A DNA stretch of 43,071 nucleotides from Bacteroidales bacterium (GCA_023145955.1 JAGLDA010000002.1:1-43071), one strand, 5' to 3'. Counted from the stretch's first letter, positions 1 to 10,396 are shown. The notes: generated by a model from the sequence alone, not told the origin. Translations and numbers: made by a program.

Positions 1-504
1 ATAAATAATAATTATTCTTTTGTGTGATAATAATTATTTTTATCATGTTCGTTTCATATGTTTAAAATTTATTAATTTGGTGATATGTAGTCACATAACA
101 TTGTTTTAATCATGCCCCTGTGGGTCAAATTAAGGTTAAAAATTGTCATGCTCGTTTCATATGTTTATATTTATTAATTTTAGCAAATATACCCTATTTA
201 GCCCTGTCTTTCAACCTTTTGATATATATCATTTTATTATATACTGAACATAGGTAAGGCAATAGATTATTTATTTTTTATTACGTAATGAGCAAAATAA
301 TAGAATTCACTATCCAATATTTATTATCTGACTCTACTAATCAATCAATTCTTTATTTCACTAATTATCAATCAAGTAAGTTGACTCTTTTAAAAAATGT
401 TGCATAGTCAGAAAAAAAATGTATATTTGAGTGCTATTACATTACAATTAAAATTAACTATTATAGCGTTTTCTACACATCTAACATCAATTGTATATAG
501 CTCT
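1..504. other. Gene-free left edge, AT-rich
   Basis: No convincing coding region is visible before the start at 505. The stretch is very AT-rich and holds a pair of direct repeats (listed separately) and short runs such as ATAATAATTATT near its left end. No clear TANNTTTG promoter box could be fixed upstream of the regulator gene. An in-frame ATG at 397 exists but is less likely to be the start, because the codons from 505 encode a good signal peptide. Confidence 0.5.
43..180. repeat. Pair of 35-36 bp direct repeats
   Basis: Bases 43-78 and 146-180 are near-identical. Both begin TCATG(T/C)TCGTTTCATATG and end with TTTATTAATTT, differing by one substitution and a small indel. They are about 100 bases apart and lie about 325 bases before the regulator gene. 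They could be paired binding sites or the remains of a small duplication; nothing in the sequence decides between these. Confidence 0.6.
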
Positions 505-2253
505 ATGAAATATTCAATTCGGATTATCATTTTATTTTTGCTTATAACTGTTAAGTTAAGTGCCATAGATAGCTTATTTAACCAGCCTGAGTTTGGTGAA
601 TACCAAGACACCTTAAAAATAAAACTTCTTTATAAAGAAGCTATTAGATATTTTCGTTCGAACAATGACTATTCAAAAACACTACTATTTAAAGCAGAAC
701 AAATTGCTTTAAATACTCATTCAACAAAACTTGGAGAAATATATAAAGCTCTTGCATACTCATATATTACATCTGGCCAATCTCAAGCAGCACTAGAGTA
801 TCTTAACAGATCAGAAATTGAATATTCAAATATTAACGACAATTTTTCACTTTCATTTTTAAGTAGCATGCGTGCTCAGATATATAGAGATGAAAATATT
901 CTTGATTCATCTATTTTCTATTATAATAAATCTGAATCATATCTAAGTAGATATAAAGGTGAAGATAGAATGATTGTAAATGGGTATTATGCTAGTTTAT
1001 ACACCAATATTGGTAATTTATATTTCTTCAATATTCAGGATATTTCTCAAGCGAAAGTTTATTATGATAGTGCATTATACTACGCTAAAATTAATAATGA
1101 CACACTACATCTAACTGCCTCATATTCTAATATTGGTATAGTATATATTAAGAAAAAAAAATATAAAGAAGCAAAAGAATATTTAGAAAAAGCTTACGAG
1201 TTAAGCCTTATTATTGCGCATGAAGAATATGCCGCGAATATTATGACCAACCTTGGCGACATGTATCACCGATCAGGAAATTTAGAAATGAGTATATATT
1301 GTAAGATTCAGTCTCTTGAAATATCAAAAAAACTAAATAATCACTCACAGATTTTCACCGCTAAAAGGCTACTTGCCAAAGCTTATCAACATATAAAAGA
1401 ATATGACAAATCCATGTCGATATATTACACCCTACTTAGTGACACTGCTAATATAAACCTATCACAGAAAAGTGATTTAATGTTGAACTTCTCAAGTATT
1501 CATGAAGAGTTACAACAGCATGATTCATCATTATACTATTTTAAAAAACACTCTGCAATATCGAAAAAAATTGTACAACTTAATAATTTTAAAGCTACAG
1601 GAGAGCTAATAATTTCTCATAATACGGAGCAAACTAAAATGGAAAATTTAGTTCTAAAAAAACAAAATAAGGCTCAAAAAAAATATGGGTTTCTATCTCT
1701 TGGCTTCAGTTTCATTCTTATACTAGTTGTTGTTTTGCTGATATTATTTAATCGCCAGCGAAAAAGGTATCATGCTAAAAAACAACAAGTGGCACAATCA
1801 GAAAATGCATTACTGAAAGAGAAACTAGAATTTAAATCAAAGGAACTTACTATTAACACAATGAATATGATTCGCCATAGTGAGTTTGTGAGTTCACTAA
1901 TTCCCGATTTAAGAAAACTTAGTCAGCTAGATACCGTAAATCGCAAACAAACAATGCTTCAAATAATTCAAAAAATAAATCTTCATAATAGGACTCATTT
2001 ATGGGAGGATTTTAATAAGACATTTACTGAAGTAAACAATTCATTTTATGATTCATTAAATAAAAAACATACAAACTTAACTCCCAAAGAACGGAAGCTT
2101 GCGGCACTACTTAAGCTTGACCTTTCGACCAAAGATATAGCATCAATTACACATATGAGTATCCGAGGAGTGGAAAGTGCACGTCATAGAATGCGTATTA
2201 AACTAGAGCTTACATCTGAAGTAAATCTTAGCAATTACCTTCAAAATTTCTAA
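505..2253 (+). CDS. Membrane TPR protein with cytoplasmic LuxR-type HTH (one-protein sensor/regulator)
   Basis: This is probably a one-component regulator that senses in the periplasm and acts on DNA. From the start at 505 (582 residues) it has a signal peptide (MKYSIRIIILFLL), a TPR-rich region of about residues 60-390, a membrane helix at about 394-416 followed by basic residues, a coiled-coil linker, and a C-terminal helix-turn-helix at about 524-582 with LTPKERKLAALLKLDLSTKD and GVESARHRMRIKL. The layout is common in Bacteroidota. An upstream in-frame ATG at 397 would put 36 residues before the signal peptide, so 505 is preferred. The output domain is a paralogue of the stand-alone regulator at 38904-39377. 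Target genes are unknown; the secreted-protein genes downstream are candidates by position only. Confidence 0.8.
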   Translation: MKYSIRIIILFLLITVKLSAIDSLFNQPEFGEYQDTLKIKLLYKEAIRYFRSNNDYSKTLLFKAEQIALNTHSTKLGEIYKALAYSYITSGQSQAALEYLNRSEIEYSNINDNFSLSFLSSMRAQIYRDENILDSSIFYYNKSESYLSRYKGEDRMIVNGYYASLYTNIGNLYFFNIQDISQAKVYYDSALYYAKINNDTLHLTASYSNIGIVYIKKKKYKEAKEYLEKAYELSLIIAHEEYAANIMTNLGDMYHRSGNLEMSIYCKIQSLEISKKLNNHSQIFTAKRLLAKAYQHIKEYDKSMSIYYTLLSDTANINLSQKSDLMLNFSSIHEELQQHDSSLYYFKKHSAISKKIVQLNNFKATGELIISHNTEQTKMENLVLKKQNKAQKKYGFLSLGFSFILILVVVLLILFNRQRKRYHAKKQQVAQSENALLKEKLEFKSKELTINTMNMIRHSEFVSSLIPDLRKLSQLDTVNRKQTMLQIIQKINLHNRTHLWEDFNKTFTEVNNSFYDSLNKKHTNLTPKERKLAALLKLDLSTKDIASITHMSIRGVESARHRMRIKLELTSEVNLSNYLQNF

Positions 2254-2632
2254 CAACTTAGTCTAATATGAATTATTATTTTTGATAAAAATATGAACCT
2301 AATCAATATAACACTAAACAATGTTTTTTTTAAAAAACTCTAATTAGTATGACTTACTAGACTAGGCAACATCTCTCTTTTGCAGGCAGATACAAGCATC
2401 TAAAGTATTTTTTTTGAGCAAATAATTTACAAAAGCAACATTTCTATTTAGGCATAACCTATGTCTTTACAAATAATAAAACTAAGCTCATATAACACTG
2501 TTAATATGTATATTACATATTTTAGCGTACTAAAAGAGTAATTAGTCTTTATGAGTGTGTAATAAAAGCGTAGCATTATATTTGGAATTATTTAAAATAC
2601 TATATAATATTGTATTTAAATAGGGTTTGAAA
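2254..2632. other. Intergenic, no gene seen
   Basis: About 380 bases of AT-rich sequence separate the regulator from the next small gene. I found no RNA gene, no convincing hairpin with a T-run and no clear promoter box. The promoter for the 2633-9686 gene group presumably lies here. Confidence 0.4.
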
Positions 2633-3040
2633 ATGGAGCAAAAAATAACACATAAAGCTGAGATGGATTCAGGCAACATCGATTTAGATATAAAGTTAGA
2701 AAAGGAAATATCTGAAATTGACAATCTCAATAATGCTCTTTTTCAATTAAAAGAAAATCTAACAATCGATAATAAAAGGCAAGAAGAAAAATCAAAAGCA
2801 GTTATTGCATCTGATAGCCTCGCAAACTATACTTTTAAATCCAGAGGGTTTAAAAATAATAAAATGCTAAACCTTTGGAGTATTAAAAGACCTATAAATC
2901 TATACAACCAAATAAATAGCACATTTAATTTTACGAAACAAAGAACAAGTTATACACATACTTTTAATCAAAAGGTAAAGGCAGCTATTCTTTTAAAAAG
3001 GGGCATATTACCACAATGGTTTAAGAAAAATATGAAATAA
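2633..3040 (+). CDS. Small hypothetical protein
   Basis: A 135-residue protein I do not recognise. It starts at the ATG at 2633; the open frame also has a TTG two codons earlier. It has no signal peptide or membrane helix. The N-terminal half is acidic and Lys/Glu-rich, with coiled-coil character (about residues 15-60). The C-terminal half is basic with several aromatic residues and ends in a Lys-rich tail (QWFKKNMK). It ends 23 bases before the tail-collar-like gene on the same strand, so it may be the first gene of that operon. Codon use looks like its neighbours. Confidence 0.5.
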   Translation: MEQKITHKAEMDSGNIDLDIKLEKEISEIDNLNNALFQLKENLTIDNKRQEEKSKAVIASDSLANYTFKSRGFKNNKMLNLWSIKRPINLYNQINSTFNFTKQRTSYTHTFNQKVKAAILLKRGILPQWFKKNMK

Positions 3041-3063
3041 AAAAACATTCAAATCTAATTAGC

Positions 3064-4137
3064 ATGAAAAAAACTACAATCATCTTATTTATTTTAATAA
3101 TAGCTCTTACATCGATAAAGGCTCAAGTTGGAATTAATAATGCCAATCCTGATTCAACAGCTATTCTTGACTTAAAATCAACAAGTAAAGGACTTTTAGT
3201 ACCCCGTATGACATCATCAGAACGTAGTATTATGTCAAGTTTCGGCAATGTGCCTGCCAATTCGCTGCTTGTTTTCGATACTGAGCTAGAAAAGTTTTGT
3301 TTTTGGAACGATTCTCAAAATCAATGGGAGGTAATTAACTCCTGGAAAAGTTCTACTGAAGCAGGTGCAGACGTATATATAAACGATACCATTTGTATAG
3401 GGGTAGGAACAAATGATGCACAAGCTCAATTGGATTTGGCTGGAGCATCTAATAAAGGATCAAATAGAGCGGGCACAAAACTTATGATACGCAACTATGA
3501 TAATGATGGATCAGTGATTTACATCATCAAAGCCGAAGACGAAAATGGCGACGTGGATTTCTATATACGAAACAAACAAAATTCAAGTGGCCAAGCGAAA
3601 ATGCATTTAGCAGGAACTTTTGGTATCGGAACAGAAAACCCTAGTGAGCAACTTGAGGTTGTTGGAAACGTGAAAGCCCATCATTTTATTGGAAATGGCA
3701 CCATTCCTGTTGGTGGTATAATTATGTGGTCGGGTTCTACAATCCCTTCTGGCTGGGCGCTTTGCAATGGGCAATCTGTTAATGGTCACATTACGCCAAA
3801 CCTAATAGATAGATTTATTGTCGGTTCTGGTGGAAGTTATTCAGTAGGTAGTACTGGAGGTGCTAGTTCAGTAGCTTTAAATATTAACCAAATGCCAAGC
3901 CATAATCATGGTGTAACTGATCCTGGACATACTCACAGCTTTTGGACAGCAGCTAATTACGTTAATGACCTTGAAACTGACCCTTCAACAAATACGGACC
4001 ACGTAAGGCAAAATCATATAGATGTTAATACAGGCAATTCTACTACAAACATTACAATCCAACATACAGGAGGAAACCAAGCCCACGAAAACCGTCCACC
4101 ATATTATGCTTTAGCCTATATCATGCGAATTCAATAA
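3064..4137 (+). CDS. Secreted protein with phage tail-collar-like C-terminal domain
   Basis: A 357-residue exported protein. Residues 1-20 form a signal peptide ending near IKAQ. Next comes a region typical of Bacteroidota surface proteins (QVGINNANPDSTAILDLKS, then GLLVPRMTSSER), and a middle part with GIGTENPSEQLEVVGNVKA. About residues 215-357 resemble the tail-collar / microcystin-dependent-protein domain: GGIIMWSG, PSGWALCNGQ, DRFIVGSGG, MPSHNHG and a closing ENRPPYYALAYIMRIQ. In phages this domain forms trimeric fibre tips; in free-living bacteria it appears in surface or secreted proteins of unclear role. There is no other phage gene nearby. The stop is two bases before the next start, so the two are very likely co-translated. 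Confidence 0.8.
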   Translation: MKKTTIILFILIIALTSIKAQVGINNANPDSTAILDLKSTSKGLLVPRMTSSERSIMSSFGNVPANSLLVFDTELEKFCFWNDSQNQWEVINSWKSSTEAGADVYINDTICIGVGTNDAQAQLDLAGASNKGSNRAGTKLMIRNYDNDGSVIYIIKAEDENGDVDFYIRNKQNSSGQAKMHLAGTFGIGTENPSEQLEVVGNVKAHHFIGNGTIPVGGIIMWSGSTIPSGWALCNGQSVNGHITPNLIDRFIVGSGGSYSVGSTGGASSVALNINQMPSHNHGVTDPGHTHSFWTAANYVNDLETDPSTNTDHVRQNHIDVNTGNSTTNITIQHTGGNQAHENRPPYYALAYIMRIQ

Positions 4138-4139
4138 TT

Positions 4140-7100
4140 ATGAACCATCTTAATAAAATATATGGAATTCTATTATACTTAATGCTATCGCATATTGCGA
4201 TTGCCCAAACTCAATTGACCAATGATGGAGTTGAAGTATTTATAAGCGAAGGAACAAAACTATATATAAAAGGTAATTTAGCAAATAATGATAGTACTAT
4301 CTATAATTTGGGGTCCATCACCATTGAAGGGAGTATAATAAATAATGCATTCCACCTCTTTACAGATAAAAATCATGGAAATGTAATACTCAAAGGAGAA
4401 CAAAATCAGAGGATTAATGGTACTGGCGGTGAAGTGTACTTTCATGTACTTAAAAATCAAACTTCTGACACTTTAATTCTTGAGCTTCCCATTCATATAT
4501 ACGATTCGCTATCACTTGAGAAAGGCTATATTTTACTAAATAGTAATAATATTACTCTTGATAACTATGATCTCAATGCAAATGGATTTATGTATGGCGA
4601 AACTGATTCAGTAAAAATAATTGGAGATTCTGGTTATATTATGGTCAATTATATCAGTTTCCAGCCACTAAATAAGAATATTGCAGGAATTGGTCTAGTG
4701 ATGAACTCTACAAACAATTTTGGCAATACTACCATTAAACGCTTTCATCAGCAACAAGCAATCACAGATGGTAATATTAATAAGATATATGCATTTGATT
4801 TTGCAAACTCAACAAATAGCAATATACATATCACATATTTGGATAGCGATTTTAATAAAGATTCCCTTCTTGAGAGGGATTTTACCATATGGAAATCAAC
4901 TGATTTTGGGGCCAACTACACCGACCTAAATGGAAATGTTGATACCACAAATAATTTTGTTGATGTATTTGGAATAGACGTTAACAACGCTTGGCTTACC
5001 ATTGCTCCAAAAAACTGCAGAACGGTACCCTCAGTAAATATAGGTGATGATACTACCTATATTTGTCCAGGTGGTTCGGAAATACTAATTGCTGGAAATC
5101 ATAGTACAAACTACAATTTTTATTGGCTTGACGGTTCTATAGATAGCTCATTTACTCCCTCACAAGAAGGGCTGGTATGGGTTCGTGTTAGCACAAGTAA
5201 AGGATGTTATACCATAGATTCAACATACATAAAATTTAATGCCGTACCCAAAGCTGATTTTTCAACTACTAATATTTGCAATAAAGACTCAGCTGACTTT
5301 ACAAACTTATCGAGCATTACAAACGGTAGTATTGTAAAATATAATTGGAATTTTGGTAATGGGGACTCTTCTAATTTAGAAAACCCCAAAGAAAGGTATA
5401 TCACAACAGGATCTCACGATATTCATCTAAGCTGCAAATCAGATTCTGGTTGTGTGCACGATACTACCCACAGTATTGCCGTCTACCCTCTTCCACAGCC
5501 AAATTTTCATTTTACTATGACTTGCGGAGGCAACCTTCTCCATTATTATGACTCAACCACAATAGAAAGTCCTTTTGCTATTATAAGTCGTTTTTGGGAT
5601 TTTGGAAATGGAATTACAAGCACAACTGCTACTGATACAGTAATATCATATGCCTCAGCAGGGCAATATATATCAAAAATTATTGCTCAAAGCAATGCTG
5701 GATGTATTGACAGTATTTCTCAAAGCTTATTCATAAACAATATTGATACTGCCTCATTTACAGCAACTGATGTTTGTTTGGGAGATTCTACGGAATTTAG
5801 CAACACCTCCACACATTCAGGAAGTGGGTATAATTTTATTTATATTTATGATGATAATGACTCTTCATTTACAGAAAATCCTAAACATCAATTTAGCACT
5901 ATTGGTATACATACAACGCAACTTATTATTGAGTATAATAGTGGGCTTTGTAGGGACTCTGCTAGTACTAACCACACAGTAAGCAGCTCACCATATATCA
6001 ATTTTGGAGATACAATTGAGTCTTGCGACAGCTATACTCTTGATGCACAAAACTCTGGCAGTAGTTATTTATGGAATAATGGAAGCACAGGCCAAACACA
6101 GCAAATAACTAATACTGGAACATATACTGTAAGTATAACAAACTCAAATTCATGTACTTTTATTGATAGTATATTCGTTATTATTTATCAAAGTCCAACT
6201 CCCAATTTGGGCTCCGACACTTCTGTTTGTACAAACTACGTCCTCGATGCAGGATATAATGGCAGCGCATTTTTATGGAATACAGGACAATCTAGCCAAA
6301 GTATAGTCGTAGACAGTTCAGGGATATATTCAGTTTCAATAACCAACAATAATAACTGTACTGGTTCTGACACCATAAATATTACTGTACTTCCTCAACC
6401 GGTGGCACAGTTTAGTATTGATAACGCATGCCTTAATCAAGAAAGCACTTTTATAAATAATTCAAGTATTAGTTCTGGTAGTATCACAGGTTATATATGG
6501 GATTTTGGTGATGGAAACAGCTCTATTTTACAAAACCCAAGCTACACCTTTGCAAACGATACCACCTATAATATTTGGTTAAAGATTAGCTCCAATTATG
6601 GATGTAAGGATAGTATTAGTCAAACTACTAATATAAAACCATTGCCTACCATAATATTTTCTAGTGACTACCAATGTGATAAACAGGAAATAAACTTCAC
6701 AAATACATCATTTATTGGTTTGCCATACAACATCAATTCTTATCAATGGACTTTTGACGATGGAAACACTTCTGATATTCAAACACCAACAAATCATTTT
6801 TATTCCGCTGGAAATTATAATGTAAAGCTTAAATGTATAACTAATTCTGGATGTAGTGATTCCTTAACTAAGTTAATAAGTGTAGATGCTTCAGATAGTG
6901 TTATTTTCACCTCTACTTACGTTTGTGAAAACGACAGCACTCAATTCATAAATAATTCTACTTATATAGATACGAGTTTATTATGGAGTTGGAATTTTGG
7001 AGATAATAGTGTTTCAAATAATGCATCAGTAGGCCACCTTTATGCCAATGCAGGAAATTATAATGTAACGTTAATTGTAAATTATAAAAATGGCCAATGT

Positions 7101-9686
7101 TACGATACAATTATACAAGGAACTAGTGTATTCTCAAATCCAGTAATAAACTTTGGCGATACATTAGAAACTTGTGGCAGCTCACTTATGCTTGATGCTC
7201 AGAACTCGGGCTGCTCATATTTATGGAATGACGGATCAACAAATCAACAGAATACCATAACTATAGAAGGCGATTATTGGGTACAAATAACCAATAGCAA
7301 CTCATGTTCAAGCACTGATTCAGTTTATGCGCGGCTAAATACTATAAGTATGCCTAACCTTGGCCCCGACACTTCTGTTTGTGGACAAACTGTGCTTAAT
7401 GCTGGCTTTGTTGGCAGCAGTTTTAATTGGAATACTGGCGACACCTCTCAAAGTATTTATATTGATTCCAGCGGTTTATACATAGTTTACCTAACTGATA
7501 AAAATGGATGCCTGGGATACGATTCAATAAATATTGTAGTAAACCCCACTCCAACTGCAGCTCTTAGTGTACTTCACCCATGCGCCAATGAGCCAAATTA
7601 CTTTCAAGATGAGTCTTCAATTGCCTCGGGAAGTATTATTTCATACTTATACGATTTTGGTGATAATAGTACTTCTAGTGCTGCCAATACGAACCATAGT
7701 TATGCAAATGCAGGAAACTATCAGGTAACATATACCATTACCTCCAATTTGAATTGTGTAAGTGATACAACTATTATTCATACTGTACATATGGCTCCAA
7801 GCGCTGGATTTATAGACAGCTCGCTATGCGATAATTTTGAGGTCTCTTATAATGATACATCTACAACTTCAAATGCATATACGATTACAACTTGGCAATG
7901 GAGTTTCCAAAATGGATTTAGCTCAACAGCGCAAGATACTATGGTTAATTATTCAACAATTGGCAGCTATAACACTAGTTTGGTAGTAACAACAAATGTA
8001 GGATGTAGTGATACGGCTTCGTCCTCGCGTAATGTGGTATTAAATGACAGCGTATACTTCTTTTCAAGTAATACCTGCATTGGAGATACTAGTTTCTTCA
8101 ATAATGCTTCCACAATATCAGGAAATCCACAATGGTTTTGGGTATTTGGGAATGGAGACACATCTATTGTAGCTAACCCCCAATATAAATACTCAAACCC
8201 TGGTGCTTATTATGTAAAACTCTATGTTACATATAATAACTATTGCAATAGTGTTTATAAAGATACAACGTATATTTTTGACTTACCTCAAATTAACTTT
8301 AGCGACACCACCAAAATATGTGGATCATCTTATACTTTAGATGCTCAAAATCCAGGATCACAATATTTATGGTCCGATTATTCCACAAACCAAACATTAA
8401 CGGCCTCCACATCAGGATCATACTTTGTAAGTATAATAGATATAAATTCCTGTCAGAATAGTGATACTACTCTACTAAATCTCATTCCCCTGCCCCAGCC
8501 AAATTTGGGAGCTGACTCTTCCTATTGCGACCTTCATCAGCTTGATGCTGGATTAGGAATTTCTTATATATGGAATACTGGCGATACTACTCAACAGCTC
8601 TCTGTGAGTCAAAGTGGAAGCTATTCAGTAGTTGTTACTTCAGATGATGCATGTATCGGTAGCGACACTATATTACTCATAATAAATACTTCTCCCACAC
8701 TTAACCTAGGCTCTGATATAGACACCTGTAATGCCTATAACATACCGCTTTCATCCAATGGGTTTGCTTCCTATTTATGGAGTACTGGCGATACTACTAG
8801 CTATACTTCTATTGACCAATCAGGGACTTATTGGTTAAGAGTTACAGGCCAAAACAAATGCTCGGCTTACGACAGTATTGATGTGAATATACAATACCTA
8901 AACATTATCAATATTAGCGATACAATATTTATTTGCTCAGAAGATAGTGTTTTGGTAAATCCAAATATAGACGACGCCTCAATAAACTGGAGTGGACCTC
9001 AAGGTTATAATCAAACTTCTGACAGTATTTTTATTTCCAATGCTGGAACTTATTACGTAGAAGCCACCGTGCTCACTTGTATTGAAAGAGATACATTTGA
9101 AGCAGCAATTTCGCTTAAGTCAATGTACCCGCAATTTCTTTCATCAAGTAATGTTCTAACTTTCGATAGTGTAAAATTTATTGAGTTATCACATCCGGAC
9201 CCTATACATTTTAGTTGGAATTTTGATGACGGCACTACTGATACAATAGCAGACCCTATACATATCTTTTATATGAAAGGAACATATAACGTACGATTAT
9301 TGGCTGAAAATTCCGAATGTTATGCTTCCATAAGCAAACCTATTTTAGTAACCGAAATAAGTAAACCAAGATTAAATGGAGGAAATCCTATAGAAATTCG
9401 TATAAATAAACCAGAAGTTCCTAAATTTGTGGAAATACTAAATTCCAATTTATACCCAAACCCAAATAATGGCATTTTCACCTTGGATGTGGAGCTCTCT
9501 AAAGAATCGAATATTCAGATTGCTGTATTCGATATATTAGGAAATATAATATACTTTAAAGACTATAATAACCAAGCAAAAATCCATGAATTATTTAATT
9601 TAAACTCACTGTCAAATGGATATTATTTTCTATCCATCAGAACCATTAACGAGATGCGTACATTTAAGATAGGAGTTGTTAGATAG
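4140..9686 (+). CDS. Giant PKD/Ig-repeat surface protein with T9SS type A sorting domain
   Basis: A 1848-residue protein, probably an adhesin or cell-surface stalk. It has a signal peptide (ending near IAIAQ), an N-terminal region of about 350 residues without clear repeats, then about ten PKD-type domains (W-x-F-G-[ND]-G-x cores such as YNWNFGNGD and YIWDFGDGN) interleaved with Ig-like units that share LDAQNSG and a conserved YLWNxGSTxQ core. The last ~80 residues are a classic type IX secretion sorting domain (YPNPNNGIF, FDILGN, LSNGYYFLSI, KIGVVR), so it should be exported by T9SS and anchored or released at the surface. No enzymatic domain is visible. Most repeat units carry one or two cysteines at fixed positions. 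It follows the collar-like gene with a two-base gap. Confidence 0.9.
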   Translation: MNHLNKIYGILLYLMLSHIAIAQTQLTNDGVEVFISEGTKLYIKGNLANNDSTIYNLGSITIEGSIINNAFHLFTDKNHGNVILKGEQNQRINGTGGEVYFHVLKNQTSDTLILELPIHIYDSLSLEKGYILLNSNNITLDNYDLNANGFMYGETDSVKIIGDSGYIMVNYISFQPLNKNIAGIGLVMNSTNNFGNTTIKRFHQQQAITDGNINKIYAFDFANSTNSNIHITYLDSDFNKDSLLERDFTIWKSTDFGANYTDLNGNVDTTNNFVDVFGIDVNNAWLTIAPKNCRTVPSVNIGDDTTYICPGGSEILIAGNHSTNYNFYWLDGSIDSSFTPSQEGLVWVRVSTSKGCYTIDSTYIKFNAVPKADFSTTNICNKDSADFTNLSSITNGSIVKYNWNFGNGDSSNLENPKERYITTGSHDIHLSCKSDSGCVHDTTHSIAVYPLPQPNFHFTMTCGGNLLHYYDSTTIESPFAIISRFWDFGNGITSTTATDTVISYASAGQYISKIIAQSNAGCIDSISQSLFINNIDTASFTATDVCLGDSTEFSNTSTHSGSGYNFIYIYDDNDSSFTENPKHQFSTIGIHTTQLIIEYNSGLCRDSASTNHTVSSSPYINFGDTIESCDSYTLDAQNSGSSYLWNNGSTGQTQQITNTGTYTVSITNSNSCTFIDSIFVIIYQSPTPNLGSDTSVCTNYVLDAGYNGSAFLWNTGQSSQSIVVDSSGIYSVSITNNNNCTGSDTINITVLPQPVAQFSIDNACLNQESTFINNSSISSGSITGYIWDFGDGNSSILQNPSYTFANDTTYNIWLKISSNYGCKDSISQTTNIKPLPTIIFSSDYQCDKQEINFTNTSFIGLPYNINSYQWTFDDGNTSDIQTPTNHFYSAGNYNVKLKCITNSGCSDSLTKLISVDASDSVIFTSTYVCENDSTQFINNSTYIDTSLLWSWNFGDNSVSNNASVGHLYANAGNYNVTLIVNYKNGQCYDTIIQGTSVFSNPVINFGDTLETCGSSLMLDAQNSGCSYLWNDGSTNQQNTITIEGDYWVQITNSNSCSSTDSVYARLNTISMPNLGPDTSVCGQTVLNAGFVGSSFNWNTGDTSQSIYIDSSGLYIVYLTDKNGCLGYDSINIVVNPTPTAALSVLHPCANEPNYFQDESSIASGSIISYLYDFGDNSTSSAANTNHSYANAGNYQVTYTITSNLNCVSDTTIIHTVHMAPSAGFIDSSLCDNFEVSYNDTSTTSNAYTITTWQWSFQNGFSSTAQDTMVNYSTIGSYNTSLVVTTNVGCSDTASSSRNVVLNDSVYFFSSNTCIGDTSFFNNASTISGNPQWFWVFGNGDTSIVANPQYKYSNPGAYYVKLYVTYNNYCNSVYKDTTYIFDLPQINFSDTTKICGSSYTLDAQNPGSQYLWSDYSTNQTLTASTSGSYFVSIIDINSCQNSDTTLLNLIPLPQPNLGADSSYCDLHQLDAGLGISYIWNTGDTTQQLSVSQSGSYSVVVTSDDACIGSDTILLIINTSPTLNLGSDIDTCNAYNIPLSSNGFASYLWSTGDTTSYTSIDQSGTYWLRVTGQNKCSAYDSIDVNIQYLNIINISDTIFICSEDSVLVNPNIDDASINWSGPQGYNQTSDSIFISNAGTYYVEATVLTCIERDTFEAAISLKSMYPQFLSSSNVLTFDSVKFIELSHPDPIHFSWNFDDGTTDTIADPIHIFYMKGTYNVRLLAENSECYASISKPILVTEISKPRLNGGNPIEIRINKPEVPKFVEILNSNLYPNPNNGIFTLDVELSKESNIQIAVFDILGNIIYFKDYNNQAKIHELFNLNSLSNGYYFLSIRTINEMRTFKIGVVR
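5247..8690 (+). repeat. Three tandem copies of a 384-residue five-domain module
   Basis: Inside the giant protein the domain order PKD-PKD-PKD-Ig-Ig occurs three times in tandem. Equivalent alanines just before the first PKD of each copy lie at bases 5253, 6405 and 7557, i.e. exactly 1152 bases (384 codons) apart. Equivalent isoleucines at the first Ig unit (INFGDT, INFGDT, INFSDT) lie at 5997, 7146 and 8292, spacings of 1149 and 1146 bases. The copies have diverged at the base level, so this is an old duplication kept in register. Confidence 0.85.
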
Positions 9687-10145
9687 TTTTTGATATTTTC
9701 TTATCAATGACTTAAAAATAGGTAGTTTCCTTGCTGACACTATATCGGATGCGTAACGACAAAGAAATAAATTTGCTAATACAATTCATTGGTTCTTAGA
9801 TAAAGAATTACACCTATCGAGTTTATTTTTAGTTTACTAAAAGTTGAATTATTTATCACCGTTTCATTACTCTATTCTAAGAATACTCCTCTGATGGATT
9901 AGTTCGGGGGGGCAAGAACTTATATTATTATTTTAAATCATTTTTAAAGCCTATTGCAATAATATATTGATTACCTTTGAAGCACGCAAAAACTATTTTG
10001 CGATATTAGGGCAATAAAGCTAATAAATATTGGTGTCTAACTCGTATTTTTCAAAGGAGTTTATCATTGTTCGGAGTTCCGAAATAACAACTAATAAATA
10101 TGCATAGCCCTACTAATGCACTAAACATACTAAAAATCCATACTT
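9687..10145. other. Intergenic, no gene seen
   Basis: About 460 bases after the giant gene. It has a run of seven G at about 9906-9912, unusual for this AT-rich DNA, and a short palindrome CGGAACTCCG-like motif (CGGAGTTCCG, near 10075). I see no gene, no strong terminator and no clear promoter box. Confidence 0.4.
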
Positions 10146-10385
10146 ATGAAAGACCAAGACAATCTGATTAGAGTATATACTGGGACAGAAATTGCAGTAA
10201 AATTGCTGAAGGATGAATTGGCGAAAATTGGAATATCTGCGCTGATAAAGAATGATTATAATTCTGGAATCATTGCTGGGTTCGCCACAGGAACTGCTTC
10301 CTCTGTTGATTTATTTATTCAAATAGTTGATATGAATAAAGCAGAACCTATTATAAATGGATTTATTGAGTTAAATAAAGGATAA
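10146..10385 (+). CDS. DUF2007-type small protein
   Basis: A 79-residue soluble protein resembling the DUF2007 family (putative signal-transducing proteins, alpha/beta fold). It opens with a strand-helix pattern (IRVYTGTEIAVKLLKDELAKI), followed by a strand with ALIKND, a short glycine-rich loop (GFATGTASS) and a strand VDLFIQIV, then a helix beginning NKAEPII. The usual family pattern is recognition of a 'position' strand then a helix. The role is unknown; these proteins often sit beside small membrane proteins, as here, with an 11-base gap to the next gene. Confidence 0.7.
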   Translation: MKDQDNLIRVYTGTEIAVKLLKDELAKIGISALIKNDYNSGIIAGFATGTASSVDLFIQIVDMNKAEPIINGFIELNKG

Positions 10386-10396
10386 CTATACTATAT

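Noticed and set aside
397..504. Longer N-terminus of the TPR/LuxR regulator
   Set aside because: The 36 extra residues would sit ahead of a clear signal peptide that begins at the ATG at 505.
3064..9686. Prophage or tailocin suggested by the tail-collar-like domain
   Set aside because: No capsid, portal, terminase, baseplate or integrase gene is present and both genes carry signal peptides.
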